Assembly: GCF_000284035.1 (NCBI RefSeq)
Contig: NC_016887.1
Coordinates: forward strand, 5,890,001-5,954,000
DNA: 64,000 bases
Direction of reading: 5' to 3'
From: Nocardia cyriacigeorgica GUH-2
GTDB taxonomy: Bacteria > Actinomycetota > Actinomycetes > Mycobacteriales > Mycobacteriaceae
Shown piece by piece: positions 41,839 to 50,816 of this stretch. A model generated the notes under the pieces. It was not told the origin of the DNA, searched no databases, and saw only the letters and a list, made by a program, of their open reading frames with translations. How positions within the stretch are numbered: position 1 is the stretch's first letter; each line of letters begins with the position of its first letter. The position numbers and the translations under genes are program-made.

Positions 41839-42307
41839 TCAAGCCCCGGTTCACCGAGGATCGCTCGCGCGCGGCGCGGGCGATCTCCTGACCGTGGTGC
41901 GCGCCGATCCTGCGCAGCGCCACGGTCTGGACCCCCGCGAGACCATCGCGAGTCGGTCCTGCCCGCAGTCCGCGTTCCCGATCGATGCGACCCGGCGGGT
42001 CGCCGCGAACCGGTGGACCGCCGCGAACCGGTGGGCCAGCGCGAACCGCGGGACCGGCGCGACACGGTGGGCCGGCGCGACCCGGTGGGCCGGCACGAAC
42101 CAGCAGACCAATCCGGATCAGCGTCCGATGCCGGCACCGAGCCACGATCAGCCGCCGGCAGGTTCACTCATGCTTCGGCTGCCCGCCGACGAGGTGCGCC
42201 GAGCAGACTGCCCCGCCCCGACGCTCGGTTGCCCGACCCGATGACCTCATCTGCGCCGGTTGAGCGTGTCGCGGCTACCCTCGCGTGTGCTCGCCCCGAA
42301 GCCCGCG
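41839..42307. other. Repeat-rich region upstream of aftD
   Basis: 469 bases between the DUF2613 stop and the chosen aftD start, mostly occupied by the 18-base tandem repeat annotated separately. Several in-frame starts for aftD exist between 42260 and 42308, so the 3' end may be coding. I see no other gene. Confidence 0.55.
41986..42111. repeat. Tandem 18-base repeats, seven units
   Basis: Seven consecutive units of 18 bases. A typical unit is CGCGAACCGGTGGGCCAG; others differ at one to eight positions, the last unit most. The array lies in the aftD upstream region and reads through in all frames without a strong coding signal. Confidence 0.7.
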
Positions 42308-45300
42308 ATGCCGACTGATACGAACGTGATGCCCGACGACACCAAGACCTCCGTGCGCCGACCGGACACCGACCGGCCGTCCACGGGCGTACCCGGTGCG
42401 GATCGGGCACCTGCCGAAACCGCGCCGCTGGGCCGGCGCTGGTTCGCGGGCACCGTCGTCGCGGCCTTCCTGCTGACCTTCCTCCAGGCCCCCGGACTCA
42501 CCGTCGCCGACACCAAGTACGACCTGGCCGAGAACCCGCTCGGATTCCTGGACCGCGCCTCGCACATGTGGAGCAGCCAGGCCCCGATGGGTCAGGTGCA
42601 GAACCAGGCCTACGGCTACTTCTTCCCGCACGGGACCTTCTTCTCCCTCGGCGACCTGCTGGGGCTACCGGCCTGGGTGACCCAGCGGATCTGGTGGGCG
42701 CTGCTGCTGCTCGCCGGTTTCTGGGGCATCGTCAAGCTGGCCGAGACGCTGGGCATCGGCAGCCGGGGTTCGCGGGTGATCGCCGCCGTGGCGTTCACCT
42801 TGTCACCGCGCGTGCTCACCACGCTCGGGTCGATCTCCTCGGAGACGTTGCCGATGGTGCTGGCGCCGTGGGTGCTGCTGGCGCCCGCCGCGATCGGCAC
42901 GGCGTATCAGCGTCGTCGTGGCGGCGCGCGTTCCCCGGCGGGCAGTGCGCTGGCGTTGGCACTGATGGGCGCGGTGAACGCGGTGGCGACCGTCGCGGCG
43001 TTCCTGCCCGCGCTGCTCTGGTGGGTGTCGTACCGGCCCAATCGGCGCTGGTGGCGGTTCACCCGGGCGTGGGTGCCGCTGCTGGTGCTGGCGACGTTCT
43101 GGTGGGCGGTGCCGCTGCTGCTGCTCGGCCGGGTGAGCCCGCCGTTCCTCGACTACATCGAGTCCTCCGGCGTCACCACGCAGTGGGCCTCGCTCGGTGA
43201 GGTGCTACGCGGCACCGACAGCTGGACGCCGTTCGTCTCGCCGGAACGCATCGCGGGCGCGGTGCTGGTCACCCAACCGGCCGCGGTGCTGGCCACCGGG
43301 CTGATCGCGGCGGCGGGCATGGCCGGGCTGGCCATGCGGTCGATGCCCGGACGCGGGCGGCTGACGTTGATCCTGTGCGTCGGGCTGGTCGGCATCAGTG
43401 CGGGCTACGTCGGCGAACTGGGCGGGCCGTTCGCCGAATCGGTGCGGGTGTTCCTGGACTCGACCGGCGCGCCACTGCGCAATGTGCACAAGCTGGAACC
43501 ACTCATCCGCATCCCGCTGGTGCTGGGCCTGGCGCACCTGATCGCGCACGTTCCGCTGCCGGCTTCGGTGCCGATGCCGGTCTGGCGCAGCGCCTTCGCC
43601 CATCCCGAGCGCGACCGTAAGGTCGCGGTGACGGCGCTGATCCTCACCGCGCTCGCGCTGTCCACTTCGCTGGCCTGGACCGGCAAGCTGGCCCCGCGCG
43701 GCGCCTACGACGAGGTCCCCGGCTATTGGCAGCAGACCGCGCAGTGGCTGGCCGACAATGCCGCCGACACCCGCGCGCTCGTCGTGCCGGGGGCGCCGTT
43801 CGGCAGTCAGGTGTGGGGCCTGACCCGCGACGAACCGCTGCAAGCGCTGGCGGAAACGCCGTGGGCGGTGCGCGATGCGGTGCCGTTGAACCCACCCGGC
43901 ACCATTCGCGCGATGGATTCGGTGCAACGGCTCATCGCCGACGGGCGGCCCTCGGCCGGGCTGGCCGCGACGCTGGCCGGGCAGGGCATCGGCGTGGTGG
44001 TGCTGCGCAACGACCTCGACCCGGAGACCTCGCGCTCCACTCGGCCCATGCTCGCCCATCAGGCGCTCGACAATTCGCCGGGCCTGCGCAAGGTGGCCGA
44101 GTTCGGTGCTCCGATCGAAACCGGCGTCATCGCCGCCGGATTGGTGGCCGACGGCGATCTGCGTCCGGCCTACCCGGCAGTCGAGATCTACCGGGTCGAT
44201 ATTCCGGCCCCCGGCACGCCCGCCGAGCTGCGCAGCGGTACTGGCGCGCCGGCGGAACTGCCCGGTGCCTACACGGTTCCGCTGAGCACGGTGCCGACGG
44301 TGCAGGGCGGGCCGGAGGTGCTCGAACGGCTCAATCGCGATCCCGGTGCGGGCGCCGATCCCAGGCTGCTGGCGGCCGATGCCGAGCGTGCCGGGTTACC
44401 GATGGGACCGGTGACCATCACCGATACCCCGATGGCGCGGGAAGCCGATTTCGGCAAGGTCGACAATCACAATTCGGCCCTGCGCGCACCCGACGACGCG
44501 CGCCGCACCCACAATCTCGTCCCCGACTATCCGGTTCCCGGTGCGGAATTGGTGCGCGGCGAATGGTCCGGAGCCACCGTAACCGCGTCCAGTTCCGCCG
44601 CCGACGCCACGCAGCTCGGCGGTTCCGCACCGGGCAGCTCCACAGTGGCGGCCGTCGACGGCGATCCCGCCACCAGTTGGGTCAGCAATGGTGCCGAACG
44701 TGCTGTGGGGCAATGGCTTCGGCTCGACCTCGACCAACCCATCCGCGCCGGGCTGCTGCGGTTGAAGACCAGCGCCGCCGCCATCGGCGATCCGGTGAAA
44801 TGGGTGGAGGTGCGCACCGATAACGGCAGCGTGTCCGCCCGCATCTCCGAACCCGGTGCGCAGGTGTCGATTTCGCTGCCCGCCGGCACCACCACCTGGC
44901 TCACCATCACCGCCATCCGCACCAGGGACGGCACCGCGGGCGGCCAGTTCGGCATCAGCGAACTCACCCTCGACGACTATTCGGTGCGTGACGCGCCGGT
45001 CCGCGTCGACATCCAGCACCGGACCGTACTACCGCCCGCACCCGAGGGCGCCGCCGTCGCCGGCTGGGATCTGGGACAGGAATTCCCTGGCCGCAGCGCC
45101 TGTTTCGACGCGCCCGACCGGGTGCGCTGCGGCAAGGGTCTGGGACTCGCGCCGGAAGAGCTGGGTGCCTTCCAGCGGACGCTGTCGGTGCCCGAAGCCG
45201 TGGCCGTCACGCCGGAACTGACCCTGCGCACCCGTCAGGGACCGGCACTCGAGGCTCTGCTCACCGACCCGCGCCGGCCCATCGCGCGCGGCCAGTCCGA

Positions 45301-46696
45301 CGTGGGCGACCTGCGCGGTTCGGCCTTCGCCGCGACCGACGGCGACCCGCGCACCAGCTGGACCGCTCCCGAGGACTCGGTGCGAAACCTGCTCAGCGCC
45401 AAGCCGACCCTGACCATCGAGTTGCCGGAACCGGCACTGGTCACCGGGCTGGACATCACGGCGTCGCTGGGCGGGCTGCCCGCCGCACCGACCAGCGTCG
45501 CGGTGAACCTCGGCAATGGGCCACAGGTGCGCGAACTCGACGACGAGACGACCCGTATCGCGCTGCACCCCACCGTCACCGACCGGATCGAACTCACCGT
45601 GCAGAGCTGGAAGTCGGTACTCGACCGCACCGCGCTCGGCTTCGCCCAGACCCAACCACCCGGACTGGCCGAGGTGTCGGTGCTCGGGCCGGACTATCCG
45701 CCGCCCGCCGACCCGGACCGGTTGATCACCGTCGGCTGCGCGGACGGGCCGACGGTCATGCTGGGCGGACGCGTCTTCCAGACCTCGGTGACCGCTACCG
45801 CTGCCGAATTACTTTCGGGAGCACCGGTTTCCGCGCGGGTTTGCGGAGGCGATTCGACGCAGGCCGAGCCGGGTGCGACGGGCAACGAACTCGGCGCGAC
45901 GCAGCCCGATTCCGGCACTGCCGACGGAGCCCGCTCCCCCGGGGCGGATGGTGAACCGACCCGTCCCACCGTCGACCTGTTCCCCGGCCGGGTCGACGTG
46001 ATCGCGGCGCCGACCGAGCTGTTCTTCGTCGACCGGTTGCGGCTGGACAATCCGGCGGTGGACCCGGTGCCGAATCCGGCTGTCACCGACGGCCGGCAGC
46101 TGCTGGTTCTCCCGCTGAGCACCAACGTCGGCTGGACCGCCGAAACCGCCGATGGTCGTGAACTCGACCCCGTCGTGGTAGACGGATGGAAGCAGGGCTG
46201 GGTGGTGCCCGAGGGCGCGCAAGGCCCGATCACCGTGTCGTTCCCCGTCGACCGCTGGTACCGGCTGGCCATCTTCGGCGGCCTGCTGCTGTTGATCCCC
46301 CTTGCCGCCCTGGCCTTCCCCCGTCGCGGCCGATCCCTCCCTGATAGCCCGGCCCCGCGCACTTGGCGCTCCCGCTGGGTCCCCGCCGTCGGCCTCACCG
46401 CCGCCACCACGATCATCTCCGGCCCGGTCGGCACCGCACTAACCGCGGCAGGACTCGCCCTGATCCGTTTCGTGCCGCGCATCCCGCGCACCGCACTGGT
46501 CGTCGTCGCCGGCGTCGGTACCGCGCTCTCGGCCGCAGCGTTGTCGACCGGACCGTGGCGCTCGCCGGACGGCTACATGGGCGGTTCGCTCTGGGTGCAA
46601 CTACCGGCCCTCATCGCCGTCATCGCGGTGGGTATCGCCGCCCTGCCGCCGCGCGGGGACAAGGAGAAGAGACCGGACTCCGGCCACTCGTCATAA
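42308..46696 (+). CDS. aftD: Alpha-(1->3)-arabinofuranosyltransferase AftD-like
   Basis: About 1462 residues, the size class of mycobacterial AftD, which adds alpha-1,3-arabinofuranose branches to arabinogalactan and lipoarabinomannan using decaprenyl-phospho-arabinose. ADTKYDLAENPLGFLDRASH, NQAYGYFFPHGTFFSLGDLL and WVTQRIWWALLLLAGFWGIV are AftD/DUF3367 blocks. About eleven membrane helices occupy residues 50-480. The outside part contains carbohydrate-binding F5/8-type C domains (ATQLGGSAPGSSTVAAVDGD, then PATSWVSNG; and a second with FAATDGDPRTSWTAP), and the C-terminus has further helices. Alternative starts lie at 42260 (TTG), 42266 and 42284 (GTG); none has a good ribosome site, so the N-terminus is uncertain by up to 16 codons. 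Followed by a terminator hairpin. Confidence 0.9.
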   Translation: MPTDTNVMPDDTKTSVRRPDTDRPSTGVPGADRAPAETAPLGRRWFAGTVVAAFLLTFLQAPGLTVADTKYDLAENPLGFLDRASHMWSSQAPMGQVQNQAYGYFFPHGTFFSLGDLLGLPAWVTQRIWWALLLLAGFWGIVKLAETLGIGSRGSRVIAAVAFTLSPRVLTTLGSISSETLPMVLAPWVLLAPAAIGTAYQRRRGGARSPAGSALALALMGAVNAVATVAAFLPALLWWVSYRPNRRWWRFTRAWVPLLVLATFWWAVPLLLLGRVSPPFLDYIESSGVTTQWASLGEVLRGTDSWTPFVSPERIAGAVLVTQPAAVLATGLIAAAGMAGLAMRSMPGRGRLTLILCVGLVGISAGYVGELGGPFAESVRVFLDSTGAPLRNVHKLEPLIRIPLVLGLAHLIAHVPLPASVPMPVWRSAFAHPERDRKVAVTALILTALALSTSLAWTGKLAPRGAYDEVPGYWQQTAQWLADNAADTRALVVPGAPFGSQVWGLTRDEPLQALAETPWAVRDAVPLNPPGTIRAMDSVQRLIADGRPSAGLAATLAGQGIGVVVLRNDLDPETSRSTRPMLAHQALDNSPGLRKVAEFGAPIETGVIAAGLVADGDLRPAYPAVEIYRVDIPAPGTPAELRSGTGAPAELPGAYTVPLSTVPTVQGGPEVLERLNRDPGAGADPRLLAADAERAGLPMGPVTITDTPMAREADFGKVDNHNSALRAPDDARRTHNLVPDYPVPGAELVRGEWSGATVTASSSAADATQLGGSAPGSSTVAAVDGDPATSWVSNGAERAVGQWLRLDLDQPIRAGLLRLKTSAAAIGDPVKWVEVRTDNGSVSARISEPGAQVSISLPAGTTTWLTITAIRTRDGTAGGQFGISELTLDDYSVRDAPVRVDIQHRTVLPPAPEGAAVAGWDLGQEFPGRSACFDAPDRVRCGKGLGLAPEELGAFQRTLSVPEAVAVTPELTLRTRQGPALEALLTDPRRPIARGQSDVGDLRGSAFAATDGDPRTSWTAPEDSVRNLLSAKPTLTIELPEPALVTGLDITASLGGLPAAPTSVAVNLGNGPQVRELDDETTRIALHPTVTDRIELTVQSWKSVLDRTALGFAQTQPPGLAEVSVLGPDYPPPADPDRLITVGCADGPTVMLGGRVFQTSVTATAAELLSGAPVSARVCGGDSTQAEPGATGNELGATQPDSGTADGARSPGADGEPTRPTVDLFPGRVDVIAAPTELFFVDRLRLDNPAVDPVPNPAVTDGRQLLVLPLSTNVGWTAETADGRELDPVVVDGWKQGWVVPEGAQGPITVSFPVDRWYRLAIFGGLLLLIPLAALAFPRRGRSLPDSPAPRTWRSRWVPAVGLTAATTIISGPVGTALTAAGLALIRFVPRIPRTALVVVAGVGTALSAAALSTGPWRSPDGYMGGSLWVQLPALIAVIAVGIAALPPRGDKEKRPDSGHSS

Positions 46697-46700
46697 GGGG

Positions 46701-46731
46701 GCGTGACGCTGCGTTCAGCCTGGCGTCACGC
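46701..46731. terminator. Bidirectional terminator after aftD
   Basis: GCGTGACGC (46701-46709) and GCGTCACGC (46723-46731), perfect nine-base stem, between the convergent aftD and acyltransferase genes. Confidence 0.65.
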
Positions 46732-46751
46732 AGAGGCGCCGTAGCCGACCA

Positions 46752-47933
46752 CTACGCCTCCGCGGTTTCCGCCTTCCGTGCCGCCGCCAGCTGTTCACGG
46801 CGGCGCACGTAACGCCGGACCGGCTCTTCGACGAGGGCGTAACTGGCGGCGGAGATGGGCAGCGTGATGGCGATGGTCAGGGTCAGCACCAGCAGGAAAT
46901 CACCGCTGAACGGGATGATGCCGAAGACCGGGAATACGATCGACAGCACGGCCAGATGCCAGATGAAGATGCCGTAGGACCAGCGGCCGATCGCCTGGCA
47001 GACCGGCGATTCCAGCCAGCGGTGCGGCTTGGCGTCGGCGTCGCGCAGGATCAGCGGCGCCAGCAAACAGAACCCGATCAGCGCACCCAGCCCCATCTTG
47101 GCGGCGTACTGCCACGGCTCGGCGCGGGTGAGGCCCGCCGGACCGCCGAAGTTCGTCGCCGAGATCGCGAAGACCACCAGCGCCACGCCCCACATCAACG
47201 GCTGGTTTCCGGCGATCCGGCGGAAACGCAATAGCGGTCGGCTATCGAAAATTAGCTCGGCCAGAAGCATGCCGCCGGCGAACCACGGCAGATATCCGGG
47301 CAGCCAATTGTCGGCGTGAATCGCATCCGGCGTCGGCACCGGAAGGAAATTCCAGCCCAGGCAGATCAGCCCCAGCGCGAGCACCGCCGGAATGCGCGCC
47401 TTCGCCGCCGCACCGCGCAGGCCCGACAGCGCGAACGCCAGCAGCGGCAGCACCAGATAGAAGGCCACCTCGACCGACAGGCTCCACATCTGGGTCAGGC
47501 CGTCGGTCAGCGTCAGGGGGATGAACACCTGCAGCAGCAACAGATTCGACAGCCACACCCGGAACCCCGCGGTATCGGCCGCGCTCGGCAGCAGCACCAG
47601 CACCACGCAGACCACCACCCAATACGCGGGCAGGATGCGCGCGGCCCGGTGCCGCAGGTAGCGGCCGACGCCGGGCGCGGTGCCGAGCCCACGAGCCGCC
47701 GCGGCGTGCGGGCGCCACAGCAGGAAACCCGACAGCGCGAAGAACACCGCCACCGCCATATCGAAGCGCTCCAGCAACCGGCCGAGCACCGGAATTCCCG
47801 TCGCGGCGGTCTGGAACGCCACATGGGTGAGCAAGACACCCAGTGCCGCCATACCGCGCATCCCTTCCAATGCGGGCAGGAAGGCGCGCGGACGGGCCGG
47901 GGCGTCCGTTGTGGTGGGTGCGGTGGCGATCAT
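46752..47933 (-). CDS. tmaT: Acyltransferase 3 family protein (TmaT-like)
   Basis: 393 residues, about ten membrane helices, in the OafA/YrhL acyltransferase 3 family. FLPALEGMRGMAALGVLLTH is the first helix with the family histidine, FFALSGFLLWRPHAAAARGL and RILPAYWVVVCVVLVLLPSA follow, and MWSLSVEVAFYLVLPLLAFAL contains the conserved glutamate. Homologs in this cluster (NCgl2759 in Corynebacterium, Rv0228 in M. tuberculosis, from memory) acetylate trehalose monomycolate for export. The symbol rests on family and context, not on alignment. Convergent with aftD. Confidence 0.8.
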   Translation of the reverse strand: MIATAPTTTDAPARPRAFLPALEGMRGMAALGVLLTHVAFQTAATGIPVLGRLLERFDMAVAVFFALSGFLLWRPHAAAARGLGTAPGVGRYLRHRAARILPAYWVVVCVVLVLLPSAADTAGFRVWLSNLLLLQVFIPLTLTDGLTQMWSLSVEVAFYLVLPLLAFALSGLRGAAAKARIPAVLALGLICLGWNFLPVPTPDAIHADNWLPGYLPWFAGGMLLAELIFDSRPLLRFRRIAGNQPLMWGVALVVFAISATNFGGPAGLTRAEPWQYAAKMGLGALIGFCLLAPLILRDADAKPHRWLESPVCQAIGRWSYGIFIWHLAVLSIVFPVFGIIPFSGDFLLVLTLTIAITLPISAASYALVEEPVRRYVRRREQLAAARKAETAEA

Positions 47934-48134
47934 CGGGTCCAGTCTGCCCTGCGGATTTCGACATGAGAATCCGACATTTCACTTTTCGCGCTAGACTCGG
48001 GCGATTTTAGGTCCGATTCCGGCCTCGGCACGGCGTGGTTCATCACCGGGCTGTTAGTGTCGGGGCTCACGAGTGCTGTGGCATGCCCACAGTACCGACG
48101 GAGCGACCCGTGTTCTACAACGAGGAGACTTTGC

Positions 48135-49289
48135 ATGGCACAGAGTGCCGGAACCAAAAGGACGGTTGCCTGCCTGCTCGTGGGCCTCGGCGCGCTGCTC
48201 ATCGTGGCCGCGCTGATGATCCCGACCTATACCTTGAGCAAGATGGCGAAGACTCCCCTCGACCTCGAGATCACCACCATCGCCACCAATGTGCCAGGCG
48301 AAGAAAGCCTCGTGCTCGACGCCAAATCGCTGACCGCCCCCGAGGGCTCGGCGAAGGTCGATCAGAACGTGCCGCTGGTCTTCCAGCGGTTCGTCACCGT
48401 CGAGGAGCCCTCGGACGCGGAGAAGATGACCGTCCAGGCGGGTACCACCCTGCGGCGCACCGACAAGCAGGGCGACACCGGGCTGCTGACCGCCGAGATC
48501 GACCGGGTCACCATCGACCGCAAGACCGGTGAGCCGGTGGACGAGGACCCCAACGGCTCCATCGCCACCACGGTGAACAAGGAAGGCGAGAGCGTCGCCG
48601 AGCCGTTCAAGCGCGAAGGCCTGCAGTACCGCTTCCCGATCGGCACCGAGAAGAAGGACTACCCGTACTTCGACCGGACCGCCCGCGTCACCTCCGATGC
48701 CAAGTTCATCGAGGAGACCGAGATCAACGGCACCACGGTGTACCACTTCCGTCAGGTGGTCGAGCCGGCCAACCTGTACGAGGCCACCAAGAACCCGGCG
48801 TTCCGCCTGAAGCTGCCCGCCGCCAAGTGGGGTGTCGAGGGCGAAGGCGACGTGTCGATGGACCGCTGGTACACCAACACCCGCGACCTGTTCGTGGAGC
48901 CCGAGACCGGCACCGTCGTCGACGGCCAAGAGGCCATCCACATGTACTACGCCCGCAGCGGCGACAAGCCGGAGGTCACCGCGCTGAAGGCCACCCTGAC
49001 CTTCGACGAGCCGACCATCGAGTCGCAGCTGTCGGTCGCCAAGGAGAACATCGACAAGCTGTCGCTGTTCGGCCGCGTCGTGCCGATCATCCTCGGCGTC
49101 GTCGGCGTCATCGCGCTGATCGCCGGCATCGTGCTCGGTGTTCGCGGTGGCGGTGCCGCCGCTCCCGCCGGCCGTGGTGGCGTGCCGCCGCGTCGCCCGG
49201 CTCCCGCCGCGCCGACCGCTCCGCCGGCCGGTCGCCGTGGTGACGCGGACGCGCCGACCGAGACGATCAAGCTTCCCGAGAAGCCCTGA
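48135..49289 (+). CDS. DUF3068 membrane-anchored envelope protein
   Basis: 384 residues. ATG 48135 has GAGGAG upstream and starts a helix (VACLLVGLGALLIVAALMIP, about residues 10-30). A large extracytoplasmic part follows (YTLSKMAKTPLDLEITTIAT, PYFDRTARVTSDAKFIEETE, EGEGDVSMDRWYTNTRDLFV). A second helix (VVPIILGVVGVIALIAGIVL) and a proline-rich tail end the protein. Its homolog, Rv0227c/NCgl2760 by memory, is needed for lipomannan maturation and lipoarabinomannan synthesis. Family DUF3068 is clear; biochemistry unknown. Its terminator has an 18-base stem. Confidence 0.87.
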   Translation: MAQSAGTKRTVACLLVGLGALLIVAALMIPTYTLSKMAKTPLDLEITTIATNVPGEESLVLDAKSLTAPEGSAKVDQNVPLVFQRFVTVEEPSDAEKMTVQAGTTLRRTDKQGDTGLLTAEIDRVTIDRKTGEPVDEDPNGSIATTVNKEGESVAEPFKREGLQYRFPIGTEKKDYPYFDRTARVTSDAKFIEETEINGTTVYHFRQVVEPANLYEATKNPAFRLKLPAAKWGVEGEGDVSMDRWYTNTRDLFVEPETGTVVDGQEAIHMYYARSGDKPEVTALKATLTFDEPTIESQLSVAKENIDKLSLFGRVVPIILGVVGVIALIAGIVLGVRGGGAAAPAGRGGVPPRRPAPAAPTAPPAGRRGDADAPTETIKLPEKP

Positions 49290-49314
49290 TCGCTCGGCGG
49301 TAGATACGCACTGA

Positions 49315-49360
49315 ACAACTCGGCTCCCCTGGTACTGCGCCAGGGGAGCCGAGTTGTTTT
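49315..49360. terminator. Terminator hairpin after the DUF3068 gene
   Basis: 18-base perfect stem: ACAACTCGGCTCCCCTGG (49315-49332) and CCAGGGGAGCCGAGTTGT (49340-49357), then TTT. It probably serves the convergent flippase gene too. Confidence 0.85.
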
Positions 49361-49388
49361 CGTGGGACCCGTTCTTCGGCGGTCCGGG

Positions 49389-50678
49389 TCAGGAGTCGGT
49401 CTTCGGCTCGGCCGGTTTGCGGGCTGCCGTGTAGAGCACGAGGACCGCGACGATGGCGGTCGTGGTGGCGGCGACGCCTGCTGCGGTGGTGATGAGGGCG
49501 GGGATGGTGCGGGCGAAGGCCAGCATGAGGGCGAGTTCGGTGGCCAGGCCCAGCCAGGTGAGGCCGGCCAGGGCGGTGCGGTCGACGGCGATGGCCGACA
49601 GCAGCGCGCCTTGCAGCACCGCGAGCACAGCACCGTGCAGGGCGAACAACCACAGCAGCCCTTGGATCGGCGCGTAGTCCTCGCCGGCGAACAGCGGGGC
49701 CAGCGGGGCGGCCACCGCCGCGCCGAGCACCGCGAGCACGCCGATGCCCGACAGCACCGCCAGCGCCGAGCGGATCGCACCCGCCGAATGCGCCGGCTGG
49801 GCCATTCGGGGGTACAGCACCATGCCGACGGCGGCGGGCAGCCAGAAGGCGATCTTGGTGGCCATGGTGCCGAGCGCGTACCGGCTGGCGTCGTCCTCGT
49901 TCAGCACGATGCGCACCACGATCAGGTCCGCCGACGACAGCGCCATCAGCGCCGCCTGCACCTGCGCGGCCCGCAGCACCGCGATCACGCCCGCGAATCC
50001 GGCGTTCGGGACAGGTGCGTAGACATCCAGCGATGCCGCGCCTTCGAGGTCGACGGGCGCCTCGCCGGCGTCGGGCACCAGCGCCGCCTCCGCCGCCGGA
50101 CCCGCTACATACCGGGCGAATACCGCCGCGCCCGTGATGCCCAGCGCCGCCGCCCACAACGCCGGCGCCGCACCGAAGCCCAGCGAAAGCACCACGATCG
50201 CGGGCAGCACCCGCGCGACGCCCGCCGCGCCCAGCACGACAGCCAGCCCACGGAACCGCCTGCCGCCCTGCAGAACACCCTGCTCGCCGGACAGCATCAC
50301 CAACGCCGGGGCCGCCATGAGCGCGGCCGCACAGGCCACCGGACTCACCTCGAGCACCACGGTCACCACCGGGATCAGCGCCACCGCGACCGCCGCGACG
50401 ATCACCGCGCACCGCCACTGCAACCCACGCAGCGCCGTCACGCTCGCCCCGCGCACCAGCTCCCTGGCGACCACGTTCTGCAGCGCGAGCGCAGGCACCG
50501 CACACAGCAACTGCACCGCGAGCAGACTGGCGAATTCGCTGTACCCCGCTACCCCGAGCCACCGCCCGGCCAGCAATTGCAGCAGATACCCGGCCACATT
50601 GGCCGTCATCGCCCCCGCCGTCACCAAGCTCAGATCCGCCACGACGGGAAGGCGACGAACAGCAGGCACGCCCGCCAT
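49389..50678 (-). CDS. Polysaccharide flippase-like membrane protein (MATE/Wzx fold)
   Basis: 429 residues from ATG 50678 with about 12 membrane helices. SLVTAGAMTANVAGYLLQLL and AGRWLGVAGYSEFASLLAVQ are the Wzx/polysaccharide-biosynthesis entry; ALGTMATKIAFWLPAAVGMV and PLFAGEDYAPIQGLLWLFAL are later helices. Longer in-frame starts up to 50759 exist. Such proteins flip lipid-linked sugars across the membrane. Neighbours (DUF3068, glycosyltransferase, acyltransferase, aftD) make an envelope-glycan flippase plausible. I do not recall an ortholog at this place in M. tuberculosis. Confidence 0.7.
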   Translation of the reverse strand: MAGVPAVRRLPVVADLSLVTAGAMTANVAGYLLQLLAGRWLGVAGYSEFASLLAVQLLCAVPALALQNVVARELVRGASVTALRGLQWRCAVIVAAVAVALIPVVTVVLEVSPVACAAALMAAPALVMLSGEQGVLQGGRRFRGLAVVLGAAGVARVLPAIVVLSLGFGAAPALWAAALGITGAAVFARYVAGPAAEAALVPDAGEAPVDLEGAASLDVYAPVPNAGFAGVIAVLRAAQVQAALMALSSADLIVVRIVLNEDDASRYALGTMATKIAFWLPAAVGMVLYPRMAQPAHSAGAIRSALAVLSGIGVLAVLGAAVAAPLAPLFAGEDYAPIQGLLWLFALHGAVLAVLQGALLSAIAVDRTALAGLTWLGLATELALMLAFARTIPALITTAAGVAATTTAIVAVLVLYTAARKPAEPKTDS

Positions 50679-50816
50679 CGTCGCACCCCGAACCCCCACA
50701 CCGCCCCGCCACCCCCAACGCCGCGCCGAACCGAGCAACCCACCGCGCTGCCGGACCACACACGACGCGGTCGGGCGCTTCAGGGGTCGGGTGGCGGGAA
50801 CGTAGGGTGCTCAGTC

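Noticed and set aside
49362..50816. Forward frame extending upstream of the large membrane protein
   Set aside because: The upstream part is arginine/histidine-rich antisense of the flippase gene; the protein-like sequence starts at GTG 50817.
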